Below, in pieces: positions 43,348 to 52,100 of a DNA stretch of 64,000 bases; position 1 is the stretch's first letter; every line of letters starts with the position of its first letter. The notes beneath the pieces are model-generated. The model searched no databases. It was given only the letters and a program-made list of their open reading frames with translations, and was not told where the DNA came from. Origin of the DNA: RGIG6353 sp045660745 (GTDB lineage: Bacteria > Bacillota > Clostridia > Oscillospirales > SIG627). The translations under genes were made by a program, and so were the position numbers. The stretch is from NCBI GenBank assembly GCA_045660745.1, contig JAZREJ010000005.1, positions 30,627 to 94,626 on the forward strand, given 5' to 3'.

Positions 43348-44037
43348 TTATTTTATGACTGTAACGTCGATTCCACCGCGCCTCATTCTTGTGCGGTCAA
43401 CGTTTCTTCCCGCAACCTCAAAGGTATAGAGCTTTTCCCCTGACAGATCCAAAATGTCAAGATATACTATAGTACCGCCCTTTATCTCTGTTTCGGTTGT
43501 AATAGAGCTGAGTCCTGTTTCGGCATCGAAGGTCTCGTACTCAACGTACACCTTTTCTCCGTCAACGCAAACGATATCCTCAGCCGAAAGACGTGCATAG
43601 GTGTAACCGTAGCGAGTTTCCTTCCAAATTGATGGCTCAACCTCGACCTCGTACATCACGGTCTCATCATCGGTGCTTTCCACACGGAGTCTGAAATCGA
43701 ACGGATAAAGACCGTCAGGGCGAGTGTAAATCTCGTCACGGTGACGCACGGTAAGCTGAAGGTTTGAGAAGGACTCAATCCAGTACACGTTCTTTATTTG
43801 AACACTACCGTCATCCGATGTCCAAGAAACCGGCTGAAAGAGATAAACAGCAATATCCGAGTCAAGATTTTCAAACTGCTTTGCGCGATCAGCGTCAAGA
43901 TAAACATCATCAGCCATATCCGCATCACACGCAGTAAAAAGCCTTACCGAAAATATTATATAGATTGCAGCAGATATAGAAATAGCAATATATTTTAATA
44001 CTCTGCGAACAGTGAATTTTTTTGTTTCTGTCTCCAT
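43348..44037 (-). CDS. Membrane-anchored or lipoprotein-like protein of unknown function
   Basis: A 229-residue protein with one N-terminal hydrophobic segment (about 13-34) ending in RLFTAC, which could be a lipobox or just a membrane anchor. The remainder is beta-rich and acidic, outside the membrane by prediction. I do not recognise the family. It is upstream of priA and has its own promoter (44074-44102) with GGGAG before the ATG. Confidence 0.65.
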   Translation of the reverse strand: METETKKFTVRRVLKYIAISISAAIYIIFSVRLFTACDADMADDVYLDADRAKQFENLDSDIAVYLFQPVSWTSDDGSVQIKNVYWIESFSNLQLTVRHRDEIYTRPDGLYPFDFRLRVESTDDETVMYEVEVEPSIWKETRYGYTYARLSAEDIVCVDGEKVYVEYETFDAETGLSSITTETEIKGGTIVYLDILDLSGEKLYTFEVAGRNVDRTRMRRGGIDVTVIK

Positions 44038-44073
44038 TTTTGTTTTCTCCCTTGAAATGATCCTTGATAGATT

Positions 44074-44102
44074 ATTTTATCATATTTATGTGAACTTTTC
44101 AA
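44074..44102 (-). promoter_or_regulatory. Promoter of the 43348 gene
   Basis: On the minus strand TTGAAA (44097-44102) and TAAAAT (44074-44079) have 17-bp spacing. No other clear promoter is seen before priA, so this may also serve the priA operon. Confidence 0.65.
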
Positions 44103-44118
44103 CTTTTTATTAAAAGAA

Positions 44119-44151
44119 AAACAAAAAAGGATGCAAAAAAGCATCCTTTTT
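44119..44151 (-). terminator. Terminator of the 44157 gene
   Basis: An 11-bp stem (44124-44134 with 44141-44151) with a 6-base loop, then Ts on the minus strand. Confidence 0.8.
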
Positions 44152-44156
44152 ACTAT

Positions 44157-44810
44157 TTAAAAATATTCAGGGGATACAAACCATCCGCCGTCTTCACCAT
44201 TATCAACGTAATAAAGCGTCAAATCAAATGAAGATGAGTAGAGTATCTCGGCATTCTCGGGAACCTCTCCGAAATAATACTCGGGAGTTCCGACCTCATT
44301 GACAGCCTTTTCTCCGTAATTAAAGAGTATATAGGTATAATAACCCTTTACCGCTTCCTTTACAAGAGAAGTGTCAACGCCGTATTGTGCAAGCTCTGCC
44401 TTAAGAGCGTCGAATGCCGCTCCTTCGATCTTCTCGTCCTGCTGAAGCTTGTAACCGACTTCAAAATCCTCGCCGTAGAGAGCTACCGTAATTTCGATAT
44501 TGCTTTCAAGAGTTTTGATAACATCCGCAACAAAGGTATCGTAATCAACTCCGTTCTCTTTGGCAACGGCATTTACAACTTTATTCTCAAAGGCGTAGAT
44601 ATAGCTGTCATAACCGTCGTTTCCGAAAGCAGAAAGATAACAAAGCTCTGCCTCAACACGCGGCTGTTCAAAAAGCTTAGACTCGTCTACGATCTCGGTA
44701 ATCTCTTCGTTTTCTTTCTTGGACTCATTCTTCTCTTTTTTAACATCCGCAATAAGAATAGCGGCAAGAACAAGTGCAAGTATCACAATTATCCATGATG
44801 CTTTTTTCAT
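44157..44810 (-). CDS. Exported or membrane-anchored protein of unknown function
   Basis: A 217-residue protein starting at ATG 44810 after AGGAG; the longer frame to 44852 overlaps the rplT terminator and is rejected. MKKASWIIVILALVLAAILI is a signal anchor or peptide, followed by a Lys/Glu-rich linker and an acidic globular part of about 170 residues rich in Tyr. Not recognised. It lies directly after rplT and its terminator, with its own terminator behind. Confidence 0.6.
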   Translation of the reverse strand: MKKASWIIVILALVLAAILIADVKKEKNESKKENEEITEIVDESKLFEQPRVEAELCYLSAFGNDGYDSYIYAFENKVVNAVAKENGVDYDTFVADVIKTLESNIEITVALYGEDFEVGYKLQQDEKIEGAAFDALKAELAQYGVDTSLVKEAVKGYYTYILFNYGEKAVNEVGTPEYYFGEVPENAEILYSSSFDLTLYYVDNGEDGGWFVSPEYF

Positions 44811-44825
44811 AAAATCTCCTATTTT

Positions 44826-44857
44826 CAAAAAAAGCCGCAACCTAAAGGTCACGGCTT
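44826..44857 (-). terminator. Terminator of infC-rpmI-rplT
   Basis: Stem AAGCCG (44832-44837) with CGGCTT (44852-44857) plus an inner 3-bp stem, followed on the minus strand by at least six Ts. Confidence 0.75.
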
Positions 44858-44872
44858 AATTTACAAGAATGA

Positions 44873-45226
44873 TTAAAGTGCTGCCTTTGCCTTCTCAACG
44901 AGTGCTGCAAATCCTGCCTTGTCGCTGATAGCGATCTCGGAGAGCATCTTACGATTGAGGTCAATGCCTGCCTTCTTAAGACCGTTCATGAAGGTTGAAT
45001 AGTTCATACCGTTAACCTTGCACTGAGCGGAGATACGGGTAATCCAAAGAGAACGGAAATCTCTCTTCTTCTGCTTACGGCCTGCGAATGCATAGTTGCC
45101 ACTCTTCATTACCTGCTGCTTAGCCATCTTAAAGTGACGAGACTTCGCACCCCAGTAGCCCTTTGCAAGCTTTAATACTTTATTTCTTCTTTTGCGCGTC
45201 ATCATAGCGCCTTTAACTCTTGCCAT
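44873..45226 (-). CDS. rplT: 50S ribosomal protein L20
   Basis: A 117-residue rRNA-binding assembly protein of standard length; MARVKGAMMTRKRRNKVLKLAKGYWG-type N-terminus, in which the Arg/Lys-rich helix contacts 23S rRNA. L20 is known to repress its own operon by binding the infC leader RNA in Bacillota. The suitable leader is at 46010-46141. Confidence 0.97.
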   Translation of the reverse strand: MARVKGAMMTRKRRNKVLKLAKGYWGAKSRHFKMAKQQVMKSGNYAFAGRKQKKRDFRSLWITRISAQCKVNGMNYSTFMNGLKKAGIDLNRKMLSEIAISDKAGFAALVEKAKAAL

Positions 45227-45257
45227 TTTAAATACCTCCTAAAAATTACCTTATGCC

Positions 45258-45455
45258 TTACGCGTAAGGAAGAATAGTCTTAATGTTACGTGCAGTGGAC
45301 TCGCTCATGTAAGATGCCTTACGAAGTCCTCTCTTACGCTTTGTGTTCTTGATACCGAGGTTGTGTCTACGGCCCATGTGGTTCATCTTAACCTTGCCGC
45401 TCTTGGTAAGAGTAAATCTCTTAGCACTTGCCTTATGGCTCTTAATTTTTCCCAT
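45258..45455 (-). CDS. rpmI: 50S ribosomal protein L35
   Basis: A 65-residue basic protein beginning MGKIKSHKASAKRF, the family signature. It is between infC and rplT as in nearly all bacteria and shares their transcript. Confidence 0.97.
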   Translation of the reverse strand: MGKIKSHKASAKRFTLTKSGKVKMNHMGRRHNLGIKNTKRKRGLRKASYMSESTARNIKTILPYA

Positions 45456-45475
45456 TTTGTATATCTCCTTTTATT

Positions 45476-46000
45476 TTATTTTGCGTTTTCTTTCTTGGGG
45501 GAAAGGACCAGCGTCATGAAACGTCCGTCAAGTGACGGTGCCTTTTCCGAAGCGCCGATATCTGCAAGCTCCGCCTTTATGTTATCCATGAGAGCATAGC
45601 CTCTGTCGGTATGGTTCATCTCACGTCCCGAGAAAACAATGGTAATCTTGACCTTATTGCCCTCTCCGAGAAACTTCTTTGCATGGTTAAGCTTGGTATT
45701 GAAATCGTGGGTGTCTATTCTACAGGAGAATTTTATCTCCTTAAGCTCTATGACAGTCCTCTTCTTCTTGGATTCTTTTTCCTTTTTGACCTTCTCAAAC
45801 TGATACTTGCCAAAATCCATGATTCTGCACACAGGCGGCTCTGCGTTAGGAGAAATCTCCACAAGGTCAAGCCCTGCGTCATATGCCGCGTTAAGTGCAT
45901 CGGCACGGCTCATTATTCCGAGCTGAGCTCCGTCTGCTCCGATAACTCGCATCTCAGGTGTGCGAATTGCTTCGTTGATAAGTTGTTCCTTTGCGCTGAT
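45476..46000 (-). CDS. infC: Translation initiation factor IF-3, with ATC start
   Basis: IF-3 keeps the ribosomal subunits apart and checks the start codon. The 174-residue product has the IF3-N domain (INEAIRTPEMRVI) and IF3-C domain (HDFNTKLNHAKKFL). Family comparison puts the first residue at the I of ISAKEQLINEAIR, which is ATC at 45998-46000, 9 bases after GGAGG (minus strand, 46010-46014). Rare AUU/AUA/AUC starts are known for infC and let IF-3 limit its own synthesis. An in-frame ATG at 46051 lies in the terminator hairpin and would put the ribosome binding site inside the gene. Confidence 0.93.
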   Translation of the reverse strand: MSAKEQLINEAIRTPEMRVIGADGAQLGIMSRADALNAAYDAGLDLVEISPNAEPPVCRIMDFGKYQFEKVKKEKESKKKRTVIELKEIKFSCRIDTHDFNTKLNHAKKFLGEGNKVKITIVFSGREMNHTDRGYALMDNIKAELADIGASEKAPSLDGRFMTLVLSPKKENAK

Positions 46001-46009
46001 AGTGAAACA

Positions 46010-46141
46010 CCTCCAAAAAAATGTGCGGAGAGAAAAACTCTCCGCACGCATAACAAGGGTATACCCCTCAAAATTCGTCTATTGACCGTATCGCGCTCGT
46101 CGGCGGACAGGTGAGAACGGAGCGTTCTTCTTCTTTTTCCG
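46010..46141 (-). ncRNA. infC-rpmI-rplT leader (L20 leader-like attenuator)
   Basis: Between the promoter and infC lies a 5' leader of about 130 bases. It holds small stems such as GAACG/CGTTC and AGGGGTATACCCT, then a 10-bp terminator stem (46023-46032 with 46038-46047) and a U-run (46015-46021). That run ends right at the infC ribosome binding site. The layout matches the known L20-controlled attenuators of Bacillota; I cannot assign the exact L20 site. Confidence 0.7.
46015..46047 (-). terminator. Attenuator terminator before infC
   Basis: Ten paired bases with a five-base loop, followed by at least seven Ts on the minus strand, immediately next to the Shine-Dalgarno GGAGG. Confidence 0.85.
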
Positions 46142-46147
46142 TCGGTT

Positions 46148-46176
46148 ATTATAGCATATACGGCTTTATTTGTCAA
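46148..46176 (-). promoter_or_regulatory. Consensus promoter of infC-rpmI-rplT
   Basis: On the minus strand TTGACA (46171-46176) and TATAAT (46148-46153) match consensus with 17-bp spacing. Confidence 0.92.
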
Positions 46177-46183
46177 GTATTTT

Positions 46184-48232
46184 TTATAATTTTTTATTAT
46201 ATGGGAACTGATCCGCTGTCATATCCACAACGTACTTTTCGCTCTTTCTGAAGGTATGACGGCTTCCGTTGGTCTGATGCACTACTATAACGTCGGCATA
46301 CACGGCATCCACCTCGGGAAGAAGCAGAGTGTTGTTGTCAATAAACCTCGTCTTTTCCTTATCACCGTTTATATACACCCGTGAAAACGGTGTAAAGTAT
46401 TCTCCGCTGACAAGAACCCCTTTTTCGGTATTCTCAACATTATATATACGAGGAGGGTAATTGCCCATCTCAAGGCTTGTGGTGGCAGGCGCGGGCAAAC
46501 GCTTATAGCATTCCCGAGGGCCGTAAAGCATATCGTACTGAAGCATCTCAAGATACTGCTCGCACACTTCTTCCCCATCAAAGGTTTGATGTAACTTTGT
46601 TATTATGCCGTTATTGATACCAAGGCTTTCAAAAATGCTCGCTCCCAGCTCGTAAGTATACAAATCTTCTGTCGGAAGAGGCTTTTCAACATCGAAGTTT
46701 GTCCAGATAACGTACTCGGTCTTATATTCGTCCTCGTGAACGAATTCCTCCTTTTCAAGCCCGATATATGGCATATGGTCGCCGTATATTACAAGCAATG
46801 TCTTTTCATCGCGTGCCTCAAGTGATTCTATAAGCTCCTTAACAAAGAGATCTACCTCATAGAGCTGTGAGACGTAATACTCAAGCGAATTTTCATCCAC
46901 CTCGGTATCTCGTGTTTTGAGAGTCGCATCTATCGGAGCGCTCCAACCCTCCGGCGGAGTATCAGGATAAGATCCGTGAGTCTGAACGCCTATTGTATAG
47001 ATAAAGTCGCTCTCCTCGGTGGTATCAAGAGTCTGTCCGATGACCTCTGTGAGTACACTGTCGCACGCCCACTCCATCGGATTATACTCAACGTTCTGCA
47101 TAAGCTCAAGGCTTATAAACCTGTCAAATCCAAGATTCGAGAAAACGTGAGCTCTGTCATAAAACAGTCCGTTGTGGTTGTGTATGGCGTGAGCTTTATA
47201 TCCAAGCTCCTTAAGGTTATAAGCCATGCTTTCGCAGGGGGTATCCTGAAGAATAGTCTTATAAGGGTACTCGCCGGGTCCGAAAAAGTCAAGTGACATT
47301 CCCGACAGTATCTCAAACTCAACGTTTGCCGTACCCGCACCGATATAAGGTACTGTCAAATACGCGCTCGGATAATTCTTTTTAAGCTCATTGAAATTAG
47401 GAGTCGGGTCCTTTGAAAATTCCGCAATGCCGATAAGCGACGGATCTATAAAGCTTTCAAGCTGAAGAAATATGATATTCGGAGTTTCATCCGGAACACT
47501 ATTCTCATATGCCCCTATATCATCAAGAATTTTGTCAACCATCGCCTCCGAATATTCGTCGGGGCGTGATATACCGAGATCTATCGCGCTGATAGAAAAG
47601 CAATAAACAAATCCGTTCTCGCGGTAAGCATCGGGAAGATTATCAAAACGCTTTGACAGGACCTCCGCCTTTACCAAGACAGGGGTAAGCAATACAAGTG
47701 AAAGAATGGTTGCCGGGAAGGATATAAAAAACCTCTTAAATGCTCTCGCGTCCTGTCGACATTTTTTGTAAAGCTTTACAAGTGCCGTGACAATAGCCAC
47801 AACTGCCAAAACAACAAGCACTACCACATACCACTTTACGTAAAGCCCGAACACTCCGAACACTGTATGAATACGAATAAACTCACAGGCTGCAATAGGC
47901 GTTGAACGATAGGTCAAAACAACACCGTTTGCAATTCCGAGAGCTGTTATCGGAAGAGTTATGAGGAATAAGGCAAACATGCGACGTTTAAACAGTAAAG
48001 AGAACACCGCCATAGAAAAAATAATTACGGAATTATACAAAAAGATCAAGCCAAAGCTATCGAAAATATGCAAGAAGCCCTTGATCAAAGAGTGTCTTGA
48101 TGCACATTCTATGATAAAATTCATACACAGTGACCATATTGCGCAAAAAACAAGAGGACTTTTACTCTGAAATTCATTCATCCGTGATAACGTGTTTTTT
48201 ATATAATTAAAAATCTTCTCTAAGACTTTCAT
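46184..48232 (-). CDS. LtaS-type phosphoglycerol transferase / sulfatase-fold membrane enzyme
   Basis: A 682-residue protein like lipoteichoic acid synthase. The N-terminal half has about five membrane segments (about 28-200). The extracytoplasmic part is a sulfatase-like domain with PNIIFLQLESF (metal-binding Glu), PYIGAGTANVEFEILSG (nucleophile Thr), HNHNGLFYDRAHVF and YGDHMPYIG. The C-terminal about 100 residues may be an added beta domain. It probably adds glycerol-phosphate or a similar group to a cell-envelope glycolipid. ATG 48232 after GGAGCGG is chosen over a GTG five codons upstream. LTA, teichoic-like or other product is not certain. Confidence 0.88.
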   Translation of the reverse strand: MKVLEKIFNYIKNTLSRMNEFQSKSPLVFCAIWSLCMNFIIECASRHSLIKGFLHIFDSFGLIFLYNSVIIFSMAVFSLLFKRRMFALFLITLPITALGIANGVVLTYRSTPIAACEFIRIHTVFGVFGLYVKWYVVVLVVLAVVAIVTALVKLYKKCRQDARAFKRFFISFPATILSLVLLTPVLVKAEVLSKRFDNLPDAYRENGFVYCFSISAIDLGISRPDEYSEAMVDKILDDIGAYENSVPDETPNIIFLQLESFIDPSLIGIAEFSKDPTPNFNELKKNYPSAYLTVPYIGAGTANVEFEILSGMSLDFFGPGEYPYKTILQDTPCESMAYNLKELGYKAHAIHNHNGLFYDRAHVFSNLGFDRFISLELMQNVEYNPMEWACDSVLTEVIGQTLDTTEESDFIYTIGVQTHGSYPDTPPEGWSAPIDATLKTRDTEVDENSLEYYVSQLYEVDLFVKELIESLEARDEKTLLVIYGDHMPYIGLEKEEFVHEDEYKTEYVIWTNFDVEKPLPTEDLYTYELGASIFESLGINNGIITKLHQTFDGEEVCEQYLEMLQYDMLYGPRECYKRLPAPATTSLEMGNYPPRIYNVENTEKGVLVSGEYFTPFSRVYINGDKEKTRFIDNNTLLLPEVDAVYADVIVVHQTNGSRHTFRKSEKYVVDMTADQFPYNKKL

Positions 48233-48252
48233 CTTTCCGCTCCGCACATTAA

Positions 48253-48277
48253 AATTGCCGAATCATTGTCTTCGGCA
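48253..48277 (-). other. Leader hairpin before the LtaS-type gene
   Basis: TGCCGAA pairs with TTCGGCA in the 5' leader and is followed by ATTTT, about 20 bp before the start codon. It could be a weak attenuator; nothing else supports this. Confidence 0.45.
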
Positions 48278-48283
48278 CGATTA

Positions 48284-48313
48284 ATTATACAACACATGGT
48301 GATAATTTGTCAA
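48284..48313 (-). promoter_or_regulatory. Promoter of the LtaS-type gene
   Basis: On the minus strand TTGACA (48308-48313) and TATAAT (48284-48289) have 18-bp spacing. Confidence 0.85.
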
Positions 48314-48327
48314 GAAAAGAAGAGTAA

Positions 48328-48825
48328 TTAGAATATTTTTAACAGTTTATCCAATATAAAGGATCTGAATTCGGTTATATTTCCTCTTAAGCTTTTTACA
48401 AAAAGAGTTCTTCCTCGGCCGATGGTGTCTGAGCATCTTTTTGTAATATCAGAAAACAGTGTTCCCCAAAAATTATGTCCCTCGGCTTTCCCGACTCTGA
48501 CTACGAGACTCTCGTGCTTCCCGTCGGAATATAGCTCGTCGCACAACTCCACTTTAAAATCGCGCTCTCCGAGTGTCGTGCGACACACGTCCTCTATTCC
48601 CGACATATTGCTGTCTATCCATTTTCTCGCTCCGTCCAATGAGTCAAACGTTGCCCCATCAAAAAGCTTGTCCAGTGCTAAGACTACCTTCATTTTTTCT
48701 CTTTGATCGCGTGCGCTGTCGGAATTTGCAATTACCCTAAGACGGATACTGCCACCCCCACTGCCCGAAAACAGCAAAAAATATAGTACGAACGCAACGC
48801 TTAATATAAGTATTATTCTTTTCAT
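48328..48825 (-). CDS. spoIIR: Stage II sporulation protein R
   Basis: In spore formers SpoIIR is made in the forespore, secreted across the septum, and sets off SpoIIGA to process pro-sigma-E. The 165 residues have a signal or anchor segment (about 4-20), then IRLRVIANSDSARDQ and VRVGKAEGHNFWGTLF, the family marks. It is shorter than the B. subtilis protein but complete. AGGTG precedes the start. It is a main reason to place the organism in the endospore-forming lineage; it does not prove that this strain sporulates. Confidence 0.9.
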   Translation of the reverse strand: MKRIILILSVAFVLYFLLFSGSGGGSIRLRVIANSDSARDQREKMKVVLALDKLFDGATFDSLDGARKWIDSNMSGIEDVCRTTLGERDFKVELCDELYSDGKHESLVVRVGKAEGHNFWGTLFSDITKRCSDTIGRGRTLFVKSLRGNITEFRSFILDKLLKIF

Positions 48826-48870
48826 TCTGTCACCTCGAAAAGATTATCGCCCAAAATACCGCTTATATTC

Positions 48871-48898
48871 AAAAAGGGAACCCTTAGGTCCCCTTTTT
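48871..48898 (-). terminator. Terminator of small lipoprotein gene
   Basis: AAAAAGGG (48871-48878) pairs with CCCTTTTT (48891-48898), with an inner ACC/GGT stem; the T-run is on either strand. It lies just after the stop at 48903. Confidence 0.7.
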
Positions 48899-48902
48899 AA
48901 GC

Positions 48903-49127
48903 TTATTTTAATCCTGTAACGTTATCAAAGCCCTCTTCGGCACGGTCAAAGCCACGTCTGATCCCACGCTCTGCACGTCTTGTACCGTCCTTTACCATGT
49001 CTCCTACTCTGTTTCTTTCATTTCCGTTATAATAGTCATACACACCGTCACGCGCCTCGTAGTTTCGACAGGAAAAGAGTGTCGCGCAAAGAACGAGTGC
49101 CGTTAAAAAAACATATATTTTTTTCAT
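48903..49127 (-). CDS. Small predicted lipoprotein
   Basis: A 74-residue protein starting at ATG 49127 after GGAG; the longer frame to 49190 overlaps the nifJ terminator. MKKIYVFLTALVLCATLFSC is a lipoprotein signal peptide with lipobox LFSC (lipid-bound Cys about residue 20). The mature part is short, charged and has a heptad-like RRAERGIRRGFDRAEEGFDN. Function unknown. Confidence 0.65.
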   Translation of the reverse strand: MKKIYVFLTALVLCATLFSCRNYEARDGVYDYYNGNERNRVGDMVKDGTRRAERGIRRGFDRAEEGFDNVTGLK

Positions 49128-49144
49128 ATCATTCTCCAAAAATA

Positions 49145-49176
49145 AATAAGGTATGGGACAAGTCCCATACCTTATT
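49145..49176 (-). terminator. Terminator of nifJ
   Basis: A perfect stem (49145-49158 with 49163-49176) over the sequence between nifJ and the lipoprotein gene; T-rich tract on both sides. Confidence 0.85.
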
Positions 49177-49195
49177 TTTTGCAAGAACAATAAAA

Positions 49196-52100
49196 TTATT
49201 CTTCGTCAAACATCTTAGCCTGTCTTACGAGGTCATCATACTTCTGACGTGCCTTAACCGCAGCCTCCTCAAAGAGCTCTTTTGCTCTGTCGGGGAATGC
49301 ACGGGTAAGTGAAGAGTAACGTACTTCAGAGTTGATAAACTCGATGTAGTCAGCAGTGGGTTCCTTGCAGTCAATGGTAAGAGGATTCTTGCCTTCTGCA
49401 CGGAGAGCAGGATTAAAGCGGAAGTTCTGCCAGTAACCTGCCTGAACTGCCTTCTTCATTTCTGCCTGACAGTTGCCCATACCGCCCTTGATTCTATGGA
49501 GCTCACAGGGTGAGTAACCGATAATGATGGAGGGTCCGGGATATGCTTCAGCCTCAGTGATAGCCTTGATGGTCTGGTTCATATCAGCGCCCATTGCGAT
49601 CTGAGCAACGTAAACGTAGCCGTAGCTCATAGCAATCTGAGCAAGGTTCTTCTTGGAGATAGCCTTACCTGCTGCTGCGAACTGAGCAACCTGACCGATG
49701 CTGGAAGCCTTGGAAGCCTGTCCACCGGTGTTGGAGTAAACTTCGGTATCAAATACCATGATGTTTACGTCTTCGCCGGAAGCGAGAACGTGGTCAAGAC
49801 CGCCAAATCCGATATCGTATGCCCATCCGTCTCCACCGAAGATCCATACGGACTTCTTGGAGAGGTATTCCTTCTCTGCGAGAATCTTGGGAGCAACGGG
49901 GCATCCTGCCTTAGCTGCTGCTTCGAGTTCAACAATAAGAGCCTTAGTAGCTTCTTCGTTTGCCTTGCCGTTGTTTGCAGTCTCAAAGTACTTAGCAGCT
50001 GCTGCCTTAAACTCTGCGGAAGCCTTGTCGGAATCAGCCATTTCCTGAACCATACCCATGAGCTTCTCACGGATAGCCTTCTGACCGAGGTGCATACCGA
50101 GACCGTGCTCAGCGTTATCCTCGAAGAGGGAGTTAGCCCAAGCGGGTCCGCGCTTGGAATCACGGTTTACGGTGTAAGGAGTTGCGGGAGCGGAGCCACC
50201 CCAAATGGATGAACAGCCGGTCGCATTGGAGATATACATTCTCTCACCAAAGAGCTGAGTGATGAGACGAGCGTAGGTTGTTTCAGCACATCCTGCACAA
50301 GAACCGGAGAACTCGAGGAGGGGCTGGTTGAACTGGCTACCCTTGATGCTGGACTCGTTGAGACCGAGATCCTTCTTAGTAGCGTTCTTAACTGTGTATT
50401 CCCAAACGTCTGCCTGAGCAGCTTCTTCTGCCTGGGGAACCATAACGAGTGCTTTTTCCTTGGAAGGACAGATGTTAGCACAAGCAGCACATCCCATACA
50501 GTCGAGGGGAGAAATAGAAATTGTGAACTGGAATTCCTCACAGCCCTTGCCCTTCATCTGCACTGCCTTGAGTGCACCGGGAGCAGCCTCAACCTCTGCC
50601 TTGGAAAGTGCGTAAGGACGGAGAGTTGCGTGAGGACATACATATGAACACTGGTTACACTGGATACAGTTTTCGGGAATCCACTTGGGAACACGAACTG
50701 CAACACCGCGCTTTTCGTAAGCTGCGGAGCCCTGAGGGAATGTACCGTCAACGTAATCTGTGAATGCAGATACGGGGAGGCTGTCACCCTTCATAGCGCC
50801 AACAGGATTTACAACCTTGTTAACGAATGCAACGAGCTCGGGACGATCGCCTTCAGCAGCTGCTGCGGGAGCGTCAACACCGGCAGTCTTCCATGCATCG
50901 GGAACCTTAACTTCAACAAGAGCACCTGCGCCTGCATCAATAGCAGCGTAGTTCTTGTCAACGATCTCCTGTCCCTTCTTGCTGTAGGACTTGTATGCCA
51001 TCTTCTTCATGTAGTCGATAGCTTCCTCAGCGGGAAGAATCTTTGCAAGAGCAAAGAATGCAGACTGAAGAACTGTATTCTTAACCTTACCGTCACCAAT
51101 CTGCTTGATAGCGATATCGGTAGCATTGATTATATAGAACTTAACGTTGTTGTTAGCGATGTAGGACTTAACGCTTGCGGGAAGGTTTGCGTCAAGCTCT
51201 GCCTCGCTCCAGTTACAGTCGAGAAGGAAGGTACCGCCGGGAACGATGTCGGATACCATGTCGTACTTCTTGAGGTAGGACTGGTTGTGGCAAGCAACGA
51301 AGTTAGCCTTGTTGATATAATAAGGAGACTTGATGGGCTTATCACCGAAACGAAGGTGAGAAATGGTAATACCACCGGTCTTCTTAGAGTCATACTGGAA
51401 GTATGCCTGAATGTATTTGTCGGTGTGGTCACCGATAATCTTGATGGAGTTCTTGTTAGCACCAACGGTACCGTCACCGCCGAGTCCCCAGAACTTGCAG
51501 CTGATAGTACCTTCAGCAGAAGTGTCGGGAGCGGGCTTTTCTTCGAGAGAAAGACCGGTAACGTCGTCAACGATTCCGATAGTGAAGTTGTTCTTGGGAG
51601 CGTCAGCATTGAGGTTTTCAAATACTGCGAATACGCTTGCGGGAGGAGTATCCTTAGAACCGAGACCGTAACGTCCGCCAACTACCTTGATGTCGGTCTT
51701 GCCGTTTGTAGCAAGAGCAGTAACAACGTCGAGGTAAAGGGGCTCACCGAGAGAGCCGGGTTCCTTGGTTCTGTCAAGAACAGCAAGCTTCTTACAGGTT
51801 GCGGGGATAGCAGCGATAAGCTTATCAGCGCGGAAGGGTCTGTAAAGGCGAACCTTGATAAGACCAACCTTTTCGCCGTTAGCGTTCATGTAGTCAACAA
51901 CTTCCTCAGCAACGTCACAGATAGAGCCCATAGCAATCATTACGCGGTCTGCATCGGGTGCGCCGTAGTAGTTGAAGAGCTGGTAGTTTGTACCAATCTT
52001 CTTGTTGACCTTGTCCATATATTCTTCAACAATCTCAGGAAGTGCATCATAGTAGCTGTTGCAAGCTTCTCTGTGCTGGAAGAAGATATCGCCGTTCTCA

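Noticed and set aside
46001..46051. ATG at 46051 as the infC start
   Set aside because: It lies in the terminator hairpin, puts the Shine-Dalgarno inside the gene, and adds residues not seen in IF-3 proteins.
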